Below, one piece after another: positions 34,562 through 42,267 of a stretch of DNA of 64,000 nt (within the stretch, counting starts at the first letter, position 1; each line of letters opens with the position of its first letter). The DNA is from CBDDBX01 sp965225955. GTDB taxonomy: Bacteria; Acidobacteriota; Aminicenantia; UBA2199. Made by a program: the position numbers and the translations under genes. The stretch spans positions 62,001-126,000 of the forward strand of contig CBDDBX010000018.1 in NCBI GenBank assembly GCA_965225955.1. The letters run 5' to 3'. The notes beneath the pieces are model-generated. The model worked only from the letters and a program-made list of their open reading frames with translations, was not told the DNA's origin and made no database searches.

Positions 34562-35689
34562 TCACTTTACCTGCTTTTTTATATAATCAAGAATAATTGA
34601 GAACATCCTTTTAAGTGGCTCAGCAGCACCCCACAACAACTGATCCCCTACAGTAAACAGAGTAATGTACTCCGGTCCTGTATTTAGTTTTCTTACTCTT
34701 CCTACAGGTATTTTGAGAGTACCTGAAACTGAAGCCGGATTGAGATACTTCAATGTATCCTTCTGGTTATTTGGTACTAATTCTACCCACTCATTTGATG
34801 ATGATATTATCTTCTCTATCTCTTCAACCGGTAGATCTTTATTCAGTTTAATGGTTAACGCCTGACTATGACAGCGCATTGAACCTACTCTTACACACTG
34901 ACCATCTACTGGAATAGCTGTATCATTGCCTAGAATTTTATTGGTCTCCACCATTCCTTTCCACTCTTCCCGTGTTAAACCACCGGGCATTCCGCTGTCA
35001 ATCCATGGGATCAAGCTACCTGCAAGAGGAGACATAAACTTCTCTGTGCTGTATTTTTCTGAATTAAATGCTTCCATAACCTTTTCATCTATATCAAGTA
35101 TATTGCTATCTCTACTATCAAGTAGCCGGGATACGCTTTCCGAGATTACTTTCATTCCATTAAGCAACTCCCTCATACCTGCAGCTCCGGCACCTGAAGC
35201 AGCCTGATAGGTCATAGTAGTCAGCCACTCAACAAGTCCCTCTCTGAAAAGGCCTCCAATACCCATGAGCATTAATGAGACAGTGCAGTTACCACCAATG
35301 AAATTTTTACAGCCCTTTTCCAGAGACTGATCAATCATCTCACGATTAACCGGATCCAGTACAATAACACTATCCTCATCCATTCTTTTAACCGAAGAAG
35401 CATCAAGCCAGAAGCCATTCCATCCACTGTTTCTCAGATCAGAAAAGATACTTTTTGTATAATCTCCTCCCTGACAGGAGATTATAATATCCATTTCTGC
35501 AAGTTTCTCAACATCCATGGCATCAACAAGAAGTGATGGACCATTAAATATCTCCGGCCCTTTCATACCTGGTGAAGAAGTCGTAAAAAAAGTTGCTTCA
35601 AATCCTTCAGTACAACCATCTTCAAGCATACGTCTTAGAAGCACTGAACCAACCATACCTCTCCACCCTATAAATCCTGCTTTAACCAT
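34562..35689 (-). CDS. asd: Aspartate-semialdehyde dehydrogenase
   Basis: 375 residues. AGGAGGT 4 bases before ATG 35687-35689 fixes the start. The NADP-binding GFIGWRGMVGSVLLRRM and the catalytic cysteine C135 in NFIGGNCTVSLM match E. coli Asd position for position, so this is the gammaproteobacterial-type enzyme, not the shorter Gram-positive or archaeal type. It reduces aspartyl phosphate to aspartate semialdehyde for lysine/diaminopimelate, threonine and methionine synthesis. First gene of an operon with the aminotransferase. Confidence 0.96.
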   Translation of the reverse strand: MVKAGFIGWRGMVGSVLLRRMLEDGCTEGFEATFFTTSSPGMKGPEIFNGPSLLVDAMDVEKLAEMDIIISCQGGDYTKSIFSDLRNSGWNGFWLDASSVKRMDEDSVIVLDPVNREMIDQSLEKGCKNFIGGNCTVSLMLMGIGGLFREGLVEWLTTMTYQAASGAGAAGMRELLNGMKVISESVSRLLDSRDSNILDIDEKVMEAFNSEKYSTEKFMSPLAGSLIPWIDSGMPGGLTREEWKGMVETNKILGNDTAIPVDGQCVRVGSMRCHSQALTIKLNKDLPVEEIEKIISSSNEWVELVPNNQKDTLKYLNPASVSGTLKIPVGRVRKLNTGPEYITLFTVGDQLLWGAAEPLKRMFSIILDYIKKQVK

Positions 35690-35796
35690 CGTTACCTCCT
35701 GCAGAAACCTGACAACAATTTTAATAAATGAAACTATCCCAGTCAATAGGGCAGTTCAGTTTTATTCTGTTTATTGGTAATCAGTAAGCTTACCTG

Positions 35797-35825
35797 TTGA
35801 AATTTACTTCATCTTTATTTATATT
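35797..35825 (+). promoter_or_regulatory. Leaderless promoter of Crp-type gene
   Basis: -35 TTGAAA (35797-35802), a 17-base spacer and -10 TATATT (35820-35825). The ATG is at 35831 with only CTCCA between, and no Shine-Dalgarno site. Confidence 0.6.
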
Positions 35826-35830
35826 CTCCA

Positions 35831-36508
35831 ATGAGTAAAAAAACGGCAATCTTAACCCGCTCTCCCCTTTTCAGAGGTATTGAGCACGAAGAGATAGACA
35901 AATTACTGTCAAAAGTTTCCCATACATTCGCTAGTCACCCAAATGGCAAAACCATTGCTTTGAGAGGATCTAAATGCCAGAATCTTCTGATTATCCTGAA
36001 AGGCACTGTTAAATGTGAGATGGTTGATTTTAATGGCAAAGCGATGGAAGTTGAAACAATATCTGCCCCAAGACCTCTTGCACCTGCATTTCTTTTCGGG
36101 CAACAGAACAGATACCCTGTAGATGTGATAGTTTCACAGCCTGTAGAGATTCTCTCTATACCAGCCAAATCCCTTGTTGTCCTTTTTCAGATGAACCAGA
36201 CTCTTCTGAATAACTATCTCAACATTATATGCAACCGAACCCACTTTCTTACTGACAGGTTATGGTTTATGTCATTTAAAACAATAAAAGAAAAATTCAT
36301 TCACTATCTCTTAAATCTTTGCCCTGAAGATTCTGATGAAGTTATTCTAAATAAAAGCCAGCAGGAACTTAGTGAATATTTCGGAGTAAGTCGTCCCTCA
36401 CTAAGCAGGGTAATTGGAGATCTTGAAAAAGAGGGTCTTATTGAGCATAACAGAAAGAATATTAAAATAGTAGATAAAGAAGCTCTGAAAAACAGTTATG
36501 AAGATTAA
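35831..36508 (+). CDS. Crp/Fnr-family transcription regulator
   Basis: 225 residues: cyclic-nucleotide-binding-like beta roll (about 10-125), dimer helix, and a winged helix with recognition region QQELSEYFGVSRPSLSRVIGDLEKEGLIE (about 175-203). The FNR-type N-terminal cysteine cluster is absent, and the phosphate-binding cassette of Crp is not evident, so the effector is unknown. The ATG lies 6 bases past its -10 box, so the mRNA should be leaderless. Confidence 0.88.
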   Translation: MSKKTAILTRSPLFRGIEHEEIDKLLSKVSHTFASHPNGKTIALRGSKCQNLLIILKGTVKCEMVDFNGKAMEVETISAPRPLAPAFLFGQQNRYPVDVIVSQPVEILSIPAKSLVVLFQMNQTLLNNYLNIICNRTHFLTDRLWFMSFKTIKEKFIHYLLNLCPEDSDEVILNKSQQELSEYFGVSRPSLSRVIGDLEKEGLIEHNRKNIKIVDKEALKNSYED

Positions 36509-36691
36509 AACAAGAGAAATTTTCTCTTAACCTGAATTTTCTTAATAAAAAAGTAACACCTTTGATCAATGCAAGTGTTGAATGTCTGGAGCTCATTACC
36601 CCTCTGGCAATGAGTTTCCTACCCCTTTAGTTTTGCGGTTGATCAACGGGCAGAATGGAGAGCTCCTCCATTCTGCTCACATTGTTTCAAA
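36509..36691. other. Structured 183-base gap between convergent genes
   Basis: It holds two inverted repeats: CTCATT...AATGAG (about 36591-36614) and an 11-pair perfect stem (next entry). It also holds two GATCAA-containing sites, one a palindrome GTTGATCAAC at 36638-36647. An open frame 36582-36788 runs antisense into the peptidase gene and looks like a shadow. Confidence 0.5.
36650..36676. terminator. Long hairpin between convergent genes
   Basis: GCAGAATGGAG, loop AGCTC, CTCCATTCTGC: 11 perfect pairs. No long U tract follows on either strand. A bidirectional terminator or structured RNA element are both possible. Confidence 0.5.
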
Positions 36692-37870
36692 CTATAGCTT
36701 CATTTTTTTTCTGATATCTTCAGGGATAGCATTCTTATTAATCATGATATTAACTGTTTTGAGTCTGAAGAAAGCTTCTGATACATAGAAATAACCTTTG
36801 TATTTTCTATCTGTTCCCCATGAGTTCTTCATGATATAAAATTTTCCACCTTTTTTATCTTTTGCAATACCAACAATATGCATAAGGTGGTCATCTGTTG
36901 TCTTGAAATTATCAAAAGTTTCCTGTCTCATTTCCTGAGTAATTTTCTTCTCTTTAACAACTTCAGTAATAGGTTTATTTCTCTCCTCTCTTGTCATATC
37001 AGCATAATCTTTTTCAGGAACAAGAGATACGTCCATTCTGTTTTTTGAGAAGAATCTTTCTGACACATCAGCATCCCAGCAGAAGGTATAACCCTGATTA
37101 ATTGCGTGATCCACCATTTTTACCATATCGTCCATTGGTACATTATAGTAGTTGTCATCAAAGTCCCAGTTATCTGGAATTTCGAGTCTGAACTTTTCAT
37201 AGAATGGGTGGTGACTGTATGAAGTGATCTCAATATAATTATCCATATCCAGACCAAGTCCTTCAGTTACAAATGCTTTAGGTGTATATTCTTTACCTTT
37301 ATATTCGAATTTTTTAACAGGAGTACCCAGATAAGCATCCATAATAGCGTTAAATGCATTGAGCCATGCTTTTGACAGGTTTCTGTTTCTCTTTACTGCA
37401 CCATCAAGGAATCCTTTGGCAGCTCTTGCCAGTTCACTGTGATTATGCTTTTTATGTCCTGGTACAAGTCCTGGATATACTTTCTCAGGAACCAGACCGT
37501 GCTTCTTTATCTGCTTGATAACATCGTGAGCCTGCCCACCCTGTGAAAAGTTTGCTCCACCATGAAGACGCACATAATTTATAGCCTTATCTGTATATGC
37601 ATGACGAACAATATGCATTTCTGAAAGGTCTACTTCTCCTTTACCAGCTTTAATTGCTTCAGCTTCAAGAAAAGAGATAGTAGCATAACACCAGCAGGTA
37701 CCTGTGCTATCCTGGCTTTTTACCGGTGTATCTTTTACTCTCTTAACTACTTTAAACTGATAAACATCTTTCTTGTTCTTTTTCTTCTTCTTTGAAGCAG
37801 CATAGCTCACTTCTGTAGCAGCTGAAAGAAGCAGGCCTGCAGCCATCAATGTACATAAAAGTTTTTTCAT
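36692..37870 (-). CDS. Secreted papain-fold peptidase (C1B/bleomycin-hydrolase type)
   Basis: 392 residues. AGGAGGA 6 bases before ATG 37868-37870 sets the start; the longer frame to 37906 has no site. The signal peptide ends near SYAA and is followed by a lysine tract. Catalytic residues: oxyanion Q53 and nucleophile C59 in SQDSTGTCWCYA, the histidine in DDHLMHIVG, and the asparagine in KNSWG. Long inserts between them fit the C1B/PepC group. C1B enzymes are normally cytoplasmic aminopeptidases, so an exported one is notable. The protein is lysine-rich and basic. Confidence 0.88.
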   Translation of the reverse strand: MKKLLCTLMAAGLLLSAATEVSYAASKKKKKNKKDVYQFKVVKRVKDTPVKSQDSTGTCWCYATISFLEAEAIKAGKGEVDLSEMHIVRHAYTDKAINYVRLHGGANFSQGGQAHDVIKQIKKHGLVPEKVYPGLVPGHKKHNHSELARAAKGFLDGAVKRNRNLSKAWLNAFNAIMDAYLGTPVKKFEYKGKEYTPKAFVTEGLGLDMDNYIEITSYSHHPFYEKFRLEIPDNWDFDDNYYNVPMDDMVKMVDHAINQGYTFCWDADVSERFFSKNRMDVSLVPEKDYADMTREERNKPITEVVKEKKITQEMRQETFDNFKTTDDHLMHIVGIAKDKKGGKFYIMKNSWGTDRKYKGYFYVSEAFFRLKTVNIMINKNAIPEDIRKKMKL

Positions 37871-37935
37871 AATATATCCTCCTACAAATTCAGGATTTAC
37901 TATCAAATCCAGAGTATTGAATTAATACGTTACTA

Positions 37936-37951
37936 TGAACCAGAAGGTTCA
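37936..37951. other. Small hairpin upstream of C1 peptidase
   Basis: TGAACC-AGAA-GGTTCA in the gap between the divergent peptidase and iscR genes, followed on the plus strand by GTTTT. Its function is not clear. Confidence 0.3.
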
Positions 37952-38026
37952 GTTTTACTTAAATTATGATTATAACGAAAAAATCTTGTCTTACACAGAA
38001 AATTGAGATAAAATTAAAAAATCCTA

Positions 38027-38079
38027 TTGACAACTTCTCAAATCCATACTACCATCCAAATGGTAACCAAGTTGGTTAC
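38027..38079 (+). promoter_or_regulatory. isc operon promoter and Rrf2-type operator
   Basis: -35 TTGACA (38027-38032), a 17-base spacer and -10 TACCAT (38050-38055). The palindrome GTAACCAA-G-TTGGTTAC (38063-38079) follows at once. A second inverted repeat TACCAT-CCAA-ATGGTA (38050-38065) overlaps the -10 box. Confidence 0.7.
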
Positions 38080-38093
38080 TGTTAGGTGAAAAA

Positions 38094-38507
38094 ATGAAGT
38101 TACCATCAAAAATCAGATACGCAACAAGAATTATGGCAGCGATTCAGATTAATGGATCTGAGCCTCTCCCCTTAAGCATCATTGAGAAACAGGAAGGCAT
38201 TTCTGCAAAATATGCCAAACAGATAATGCAGCCCCTTGAGCACAAGGGAATAATCAAAGGCAAAAGAGGAGTAAAAGGTGGATATATACTGGTAAAGAAA
38301 CCTTCAGAAATATCCCTGATGGATATTTTTGATGCATTTGGAACCGAAGTATCACTAACCCCCTGCTCAACAACCTCTGAATGTGCTCTGTCAAAATGTT
38401 GTTGTGCTGAAAAAACATGGAACAGACTAAACTCAATAATCACCAGCTTTCTCTCAGGTACCTCTTTGCAGGATATGATAAACGAGAAAGAGAAGGAGGA
38501 AAAATGA
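38094..38507 (+). CDS. iscR: Rrf2-family [2Fe-2S] regulator IscR
   Basis: 137 residues. The winged helix covers about 1-70 (ISAKYAKQIMQPLEHKGIIKGKRGVKGGY), and cysteines C91, C97 and C102-104 (CSTTSECALSKCCC) correspond to the cluster ligands of E. coli IscR (C92, C98, C104). The expected role is repression of its own operon when it carries [2Fe-2S]. The palindromic operator lies between its promoter and AGGTG ribosome site. The stop codon overlaps the iscS ATG (ATGA). Confidence 0.92.
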   Translation: MKLPSKIRYATRIMAAIQINGSEPLPLSIIEKQEGISAKYAKQIMQPLEHKGIIKGKRGVKGGYILVKKPSEISLMDIFDAFGTEVSLTPCSTTSECALSKCCCAEKTWNRLNSIITSFLSGTSLQDMINEKEKEEK

Positions 38508-39670
38508 ACAACGTTATATACATGGACTACAATGCAACCACTCCTACAGACAAGCGGGTAGCTGAAGCAATGACGCCATTCTTCAGTGAGTCCTACTTCA
38601 ACCCTTCATCCTTTTACACGAAAGCAGGAGAGGTAAAGCGGGAAGTCGAGAAAGCTAGAAAAAATGTTGCTGCCCTTATAAATGCAGAGGTTTCAGAAAT
38701 AGTATTCACTTCTGGTGGTACTGAATCCGATAATCTGGCAATAATTGGTTTTGCAGAAAAACACTCTTCAAAAGGAAAACATATAATCACATCGGTAATT
38801 GAACATCCTGCAGTAGTGGAAGCATTCAATTATCTTGAGAAAAAAGGCTTTGAAGTAACAAGACTGAAAGTTGATAAAACCGGCACAGTTAATCCTGAAG
38901 ATCTCAAAGCTGCAATAAAAGATGACACAATTCTTGTATCAATAATGCATGCAAACAATGAAATTGGCGTTATTCAGCCTCTTAAAGAACTGATAGATAT
39001 TGCTCACAGCAGCTCTGTTGCATTCCACACAGATGCAGTTCAGAGTGTTGGTAAACTTCATGTAGATGTAAAAGAACTTGGTATAGATCTTCTGAGTTTT
39101 TCCAGTCATAAAATTTACGGTCCCAAAGGAATGGGTGTTCTGTATCTTAAAAAAGGTACAACAGTAGCTCCTCTCTTCCATGGAGGCGGGCAGGAAAAAA
39201 ATATCAGAACCGGTACAGAAAATACTCCTGGTATCATTGGACTTGGCAAAGCAGCAGAGCTGGCTAAAGCTGAAATGGAATCAGAGAGAGAAAGGCTTAA
39301 GACTTTAAGGGATAAGCTCCAGAATGAACTACTGGACAGAATCCCTGAAATAATCATTAATGGTAAAGGCGGCAACAGACTGGCCAACACCCTTAATGTA
39401 TCTATTAAATATATTGAAGGAGAAGCTATTCTTGCTTTTCTTGATCAACATGGAATATGCCTGTCTTCAGGCTCAGCATGTTCTACAAAATCACTGGAGC
39501 CATCCCATGTTCTCCTGGCAATTGGTCTGGATCATGCAGAGGCACACGGTAGTCTGAGAATCAGTCTTGGTAAACTCACAACCGAAGCCGATGTAGAGAA
39601 GTTCATTGAAGTTCTTCCCCCAATTGTTGAGAGACTCAGAAGCATGTCTCCGTTCTGGAATAAAAAATAA
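38504..39670 (+). CDS. iscS: Cysteine desulfurase IscS/NifS
   Basis: 388 residues; the ATG at 38504 has AAGGAGGA and overlaps the iscR stop by 4 bases. The PLP lysine is K203 (SFSSHKIYGPKG) and the persulfide cysteine C326 (SSGSACSTKS, class I loop). It takes sulfur from cysteine for Fe-S cluster assembly and possibly for ThiS and other thiolation routes. It is co-transcribed with iscU after an 11-base gap. Confidence 0.96.
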   Translation: MNNVIYMDYNATTPTDKRVAEAMTPFFSESYFNPSSFYTKAGEVKREVEKARKNVAALINAEVSEIVFTSGGTESDNLAIIGFAEKHSSKGKHIITSVIEHPAVVEAFNYLEKKGFEVTRLKVDKTGTVNPEDLKAAIKDDTILVSIMHANNEIGVIQPLKELIDIAHSSSVAFHTDAVQSVGKLHVDVKELGIDLLSFSSHKIYGPKGMGVLYLKKGTTVAPLFHGGGQEKNIRTGTENTPGIIGLGKAAELAKAEMESERERLKTLRDKLQNELLDRIPEIIINGKGGNRLANTLNVSIKYIEGEAILAFLDQHGICLSSGSACSTKSLEPSHVLLAIGLDHAEAHGSLRISLGKLTTEADVEKFIEVLPPIVERLRSMSPFWNKK

Positions 39671-39681
39671 GGAGGTCTACT

Positions 39682-40056
39682 ATGCAGTACAGTCAGAAAG
39701 TAATGGAACAATTTCAGAATACAGAAAACTACGGTAAGATCGAAAATGCCGACGCTATTGGTAAAGTAGGCAACACAAAATGTGGCGATGTAATGTGGAT
39801 CTATTTTAAGATTGAAGATGACATCGTTATTGACGCCAAATATGAAACCTTTGGCTGTGTTGCGGCAATTGCTACCAGTTCGATGGCTATTGATCTCATT
39901 AAAGGCAAGCACGTTGATGAAGTTATCAAACTTACCAATAAAGCTGTAACTGAAGCTCTGGATGGTCTTCCAAAAGAGAAAATCCACTGTTCAATTCTTG
40001 CAGAAGAAGCCATTCAGGCTGCTATGGAAGATTATAAAGCTAAAAAGAGTAACTAA
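39682..40056 (+). CDS. iscU: Fe-S scaffold IscU (NifU N-domain)
   Basis: 124 residues. It has the three scaffold cysteines C34 (NTKCGD), C59 (TFGCVA) and C103 (KIHCS), plus the neighbouring D36 that tunes cluster release. AAGGAGG precedes the ATG. The operon ends here: no iscA, hscBA or fdx follow, so this is a minimal iscRSU set, as in many anaerobes. Confidence 0.95.
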   Translation: MQYSQKVMEQFQNTENYGKIENADAIGKVGNTKCGDVMWIYFKIEDDIVIDAKYETFGCVAAIATSSMAIDLIKGKHVDEVIKLTNKAVTEALDGLPKEKIHCSILAEEAIQAAMEDYKAKKSN

Positions 40057-40071
40057 GTAAAATACAATAAA

Positions 40072-40093
40072 TGCGCCGGTTTAAGCCGGCGCA
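40072..40093. terminator. GC-rich terminator after iscU
   Basis: TGCGCCGG, loop TTTAAG, CCGGCGCA. It is centred between the convergent iscU and zinc-peptidase stops, so it probably serves both. Confidence 0.75.
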
Positions 40094-40099
40094 ACAATA

Positions 40100-40801
40100 T
40101 TAATCGTCACTTCCACCAAGTAAACCGGATCTCAGCAGAAAATATATAAGAGTCATTACTGAACTTACAGCAGCAGCAACATAAGTCATTGCAGCAGCAT
40201 TAAGTACTTTGGAAACACCTCTTGCCTCATCTCCTGTAACATAAGCAAATTCAGACAGTATCTTCTTTGCCCTTGCTGAGGCATCAAACTCTACAGGAAG
40301 AGTAAGAACCTGAAATACCACCACAACTGTAAAAAGGATAATACCCAGTTTAATCAGTCCCATAGCCTGAATAAACATGCCTACCATAATAATTATCCAC
40401 GAAAGGTTGGAACCAAAAGATGCCATAGGTACCATCATATTTCTCAGACTAAGTGGAGCATATGATTTTGCATGTTGAATTGCATGTCCGGTTTCGTGAG
40501 CTGCAACACCAAAAGCAGAAACAGATCTGCCATTGTATACATCCGGCGATAGTCTTACAACTTTGGCTCCCGGATCATAATGATCTGACAGAAACCCTTT
40601 AGCAATCTCCACAGATACATTTCCAAGATTATTACTATCAAGTATCCTTCTGGCAACCTCTGCCCCGGTCATTCCTGATCTGGTAGCCACTTTCGAAAAT
40701 TTTGAAAATGTACTCTTAACCTTCATTGAAGCATAGGCAGATAAGATAAATACTGGTATCATCATAATCCAGTAGAGTGGGTCGATATGAGTAAAAAACA
40801 T
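40100..40801 (-). CDS. Membrane zinc metallopeptidase (YugP/DUF230)
   Basis: 233 residues. One N-terminal membrane helix (about 8-24), cytoplasmic or periplasmic loop with the zinc site HETGH at 102-106, then two central helices (about 120-165) and a C-terminal one (about 205-227). This is the Zn_peptidase_2 layout of B. subtilis YugP; the biological substrate is unknown. GGGAGGT precedes the ATG. Confidence 0.9.
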   Translation of the reverse strand: MFFTHIDPLYWIMMIPVFILSAYASMKVKSTFSKFSKVATRSGMTGAEVARRILDSNNLGNVSVEIAKGFLSDHYDPGAKVVRLSPDVYNGRSVSAFGVAAHETGHAIQHAKSYAPLSLRNMMVPMASFGSNLSWIIIMVGMFIQAMGLIKLGIILFTVVVVFQVLTLPVEFDASARAKKILSEFAYVTGDEARGVSKVLNAAAMTYVAAAVSSVMTLIYFLLRSGLLGGSDD

Positions 40802-40907
40802 TATTTACCTCCCGCAGCTATAGACAACCACAAAACATCTATAGTTGCAGATTTATTATATATTAGAGATTACCCCTCTTCAATTCAAATTAATGAATCC
40901 ACATTTG

Positions 40908-40916
40908 CCTGTCTCA
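40908..40916 (-). repeat. Diverged motif copy
   Basis: GCCTGTCTC differs from GCCTGTCCC at one base. It lies upstream of the epimerase gene in the usual orientation, and may be a decayed copy. Confidence 0.3.
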
Positions 40917-40996
40917 TTGAAAATCTTGACCTTGATCTCTGTAGTGCTATAATCTAGCTGATACTTAACTCAAAAAAAAGAACTAAGAGGTAAACT

Positions 40997-42049
40997 ATGG
41001 CAGATTCTATGAAATTTCTTGTAACTGGCGGAGCCGGATTTCTTGGTATTAACCTTATAAGGTATCTACTTGACAGGGGGCATCAGGTAATATCCCTCGA
41101 TAAAGAAGATTTCCTTTTTCCCGATGTTGAAGACAGGATAGAAGTTGTTAAAGGCGATATACGTGATGTTCCAATGGTGGACAAATGTATGAAAGGAGTC
41201 GACATTGTTGTACATTGTGCAGCAGCTCTTCCTCTCTACACACCGGAAGAGATATTCACAACAGATGTTGATGGTACAAGAAATGTACTTCAGTCAGCAA
41301 TCGATCATGGAGTAAAAAGAGCTGTTCACATCTCTACAACAGCTGTTTACGGTATTCCCGACCACCACCCTCTTCTTGAAGAAGATCCTATGCGTGGAGT
41401 AGGCCCATACGGAGAAGCAAAGGTTCAGGCTGAAGAGGTCTGTGTTGAAATGAGAAAAAAAGGACTCTGCGTTCCTATCATAAGACCCAAATCCTTCATT
41501 GGACCGGAAAGACTTGGTATCTTTGCGATGTTCTATGAATGGGCAATGGAGGGTTACAACTTCCCGATACTTGGTAGAGGCAACAATCTTTATCAGTTCC
41601 TTGATGTTGAAGATCTATGTGATTCAATATATCTCTGTTCAACTCTTGAAGAGGAGAAAGTTGATGATGTTTTCAATATAGGAGCTAAAGAGTTCTCAAC
41701 AATGAAAGACGATTTTCAGGTAGTTCTTGATAAAGCCGGCTTCGGCAAAAAAATCAGATGCTTCCCTGCAACTCCAATGGTATGGGCTCTGAGAATTCTT
41801 GAGAAACTCAACCTTTCACCAATCTATAAATGGATCTATGAGACAGCATATGAAGAGTCATTTGTTTCAATAGAAAAAGCTGAAAAACAGATTGGCTATA
41901 AACCAAAGCACTCAAATAAAGATGCTCTTCTAAGAAACTATAAATGGTATCTTGAAAACCTTGATAAATTCAAAAATACTTCCGGTATAAGCCATACTGT
42001 TCCATGGAAACAGGGTGCTCTTAAACTGGCAAAGATATTCTTTAAATAA
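40997..42049 (+). CDS. NAD-dependent sugar epimerase/dehydratase (extended SDR)
   Basis: 350 residues. The Rossmann motif GGAGFLG is at 11-17, and the catalytic Y138-x3-K142 (PYGEAK) follows the serine/threonine strand HISTTAVYG. The C-terminal substrate domain is less conserved. The class includes nucleotide-sugar epimerases and dehydratases, but no lipopolysaccharide cluster surrounds it, so the substrate is open. AAGAGGT lies before the ATG, and a hairpin follows the stop. Confidence 0.85.
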   Translation: MADSMKFLVTGGAGFLGINLIRYLLDRGHQVISLDKEDFLFPDVEDRIEVVKGDIRDVPMVDKCMKGVDIVVHCAAALPLYTPEEIFTTDVDGTRNVLQSAIDHGVKRAVHISTTAVYGIPDHHPLLEEDPMRGVGPYGEAKVQAEEVCVEMRKKGLCVPIIRPKSFIGPERLGIFAMFYEWAMEGYNFPILGRGNNLYQFLDVEDLCDSIYLCSTLEEEKVDDVFNIGAKEFSTMKDDFQVVLDKAGFGKKIRCFPATPMVWALRILEKLNLSPIYKWIYETAYEESFVSIEKAEKQIGYKPKHSNKDALLRNYKWYLENLDKFKNTSGISHTVPWKQGALKLAKIFFK

Positions 42050-42062
42050 TAGATAAGCAGAA

Positions 42063-42088
42063 GAGAGTTACCAGATCAGGTAACTCTC
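42063..42088 (+). terminator. Hairpin after epimerase gene
   Basis: GAGAGTTACC, loop AGATCA, GGTAACTCTC: 10 pairs, 13 bases after the stop, with a poor U tract. Confidence 0.65.
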
Positions 42089-42133
42089 ATCATCTCCACA
42101 TCTCAACAACAGTTTTTTTCATAAATTAATCTG

Positions 42134-42143
42134 GCCTGTCCCC
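42134..42143 (-). repeat. GGGGACAGGC motif copy (intergenic)
   Basis: GCCTGTCCCC on the plus strand, 124 bases before the large surface-protein gene. TGGCCT-N17-TGTAAA is a weak promoter match. Confidence 0.7.
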
Positions 42144-42267
42144 TTTTTCCACATTGTAAATTTTATTCACCAGTGTTAGAATGGGATTTCAGAAGAGGCA
42201 GATTCTAACTGCATTTTCGACTTAATACAATTGATTAGTAATAATTTACTATTAAAGAGAAGTAATC

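Noticed and set aside
36582..36788. 68-codon plus-strand ORF with a hydrophobic segment
   Set aside because: It runs antisense into the end of the C1 peptidase gene through two hairpins and has no Shine-Dalgarno site; the hydrophobic run is the complement of peptidase codons.
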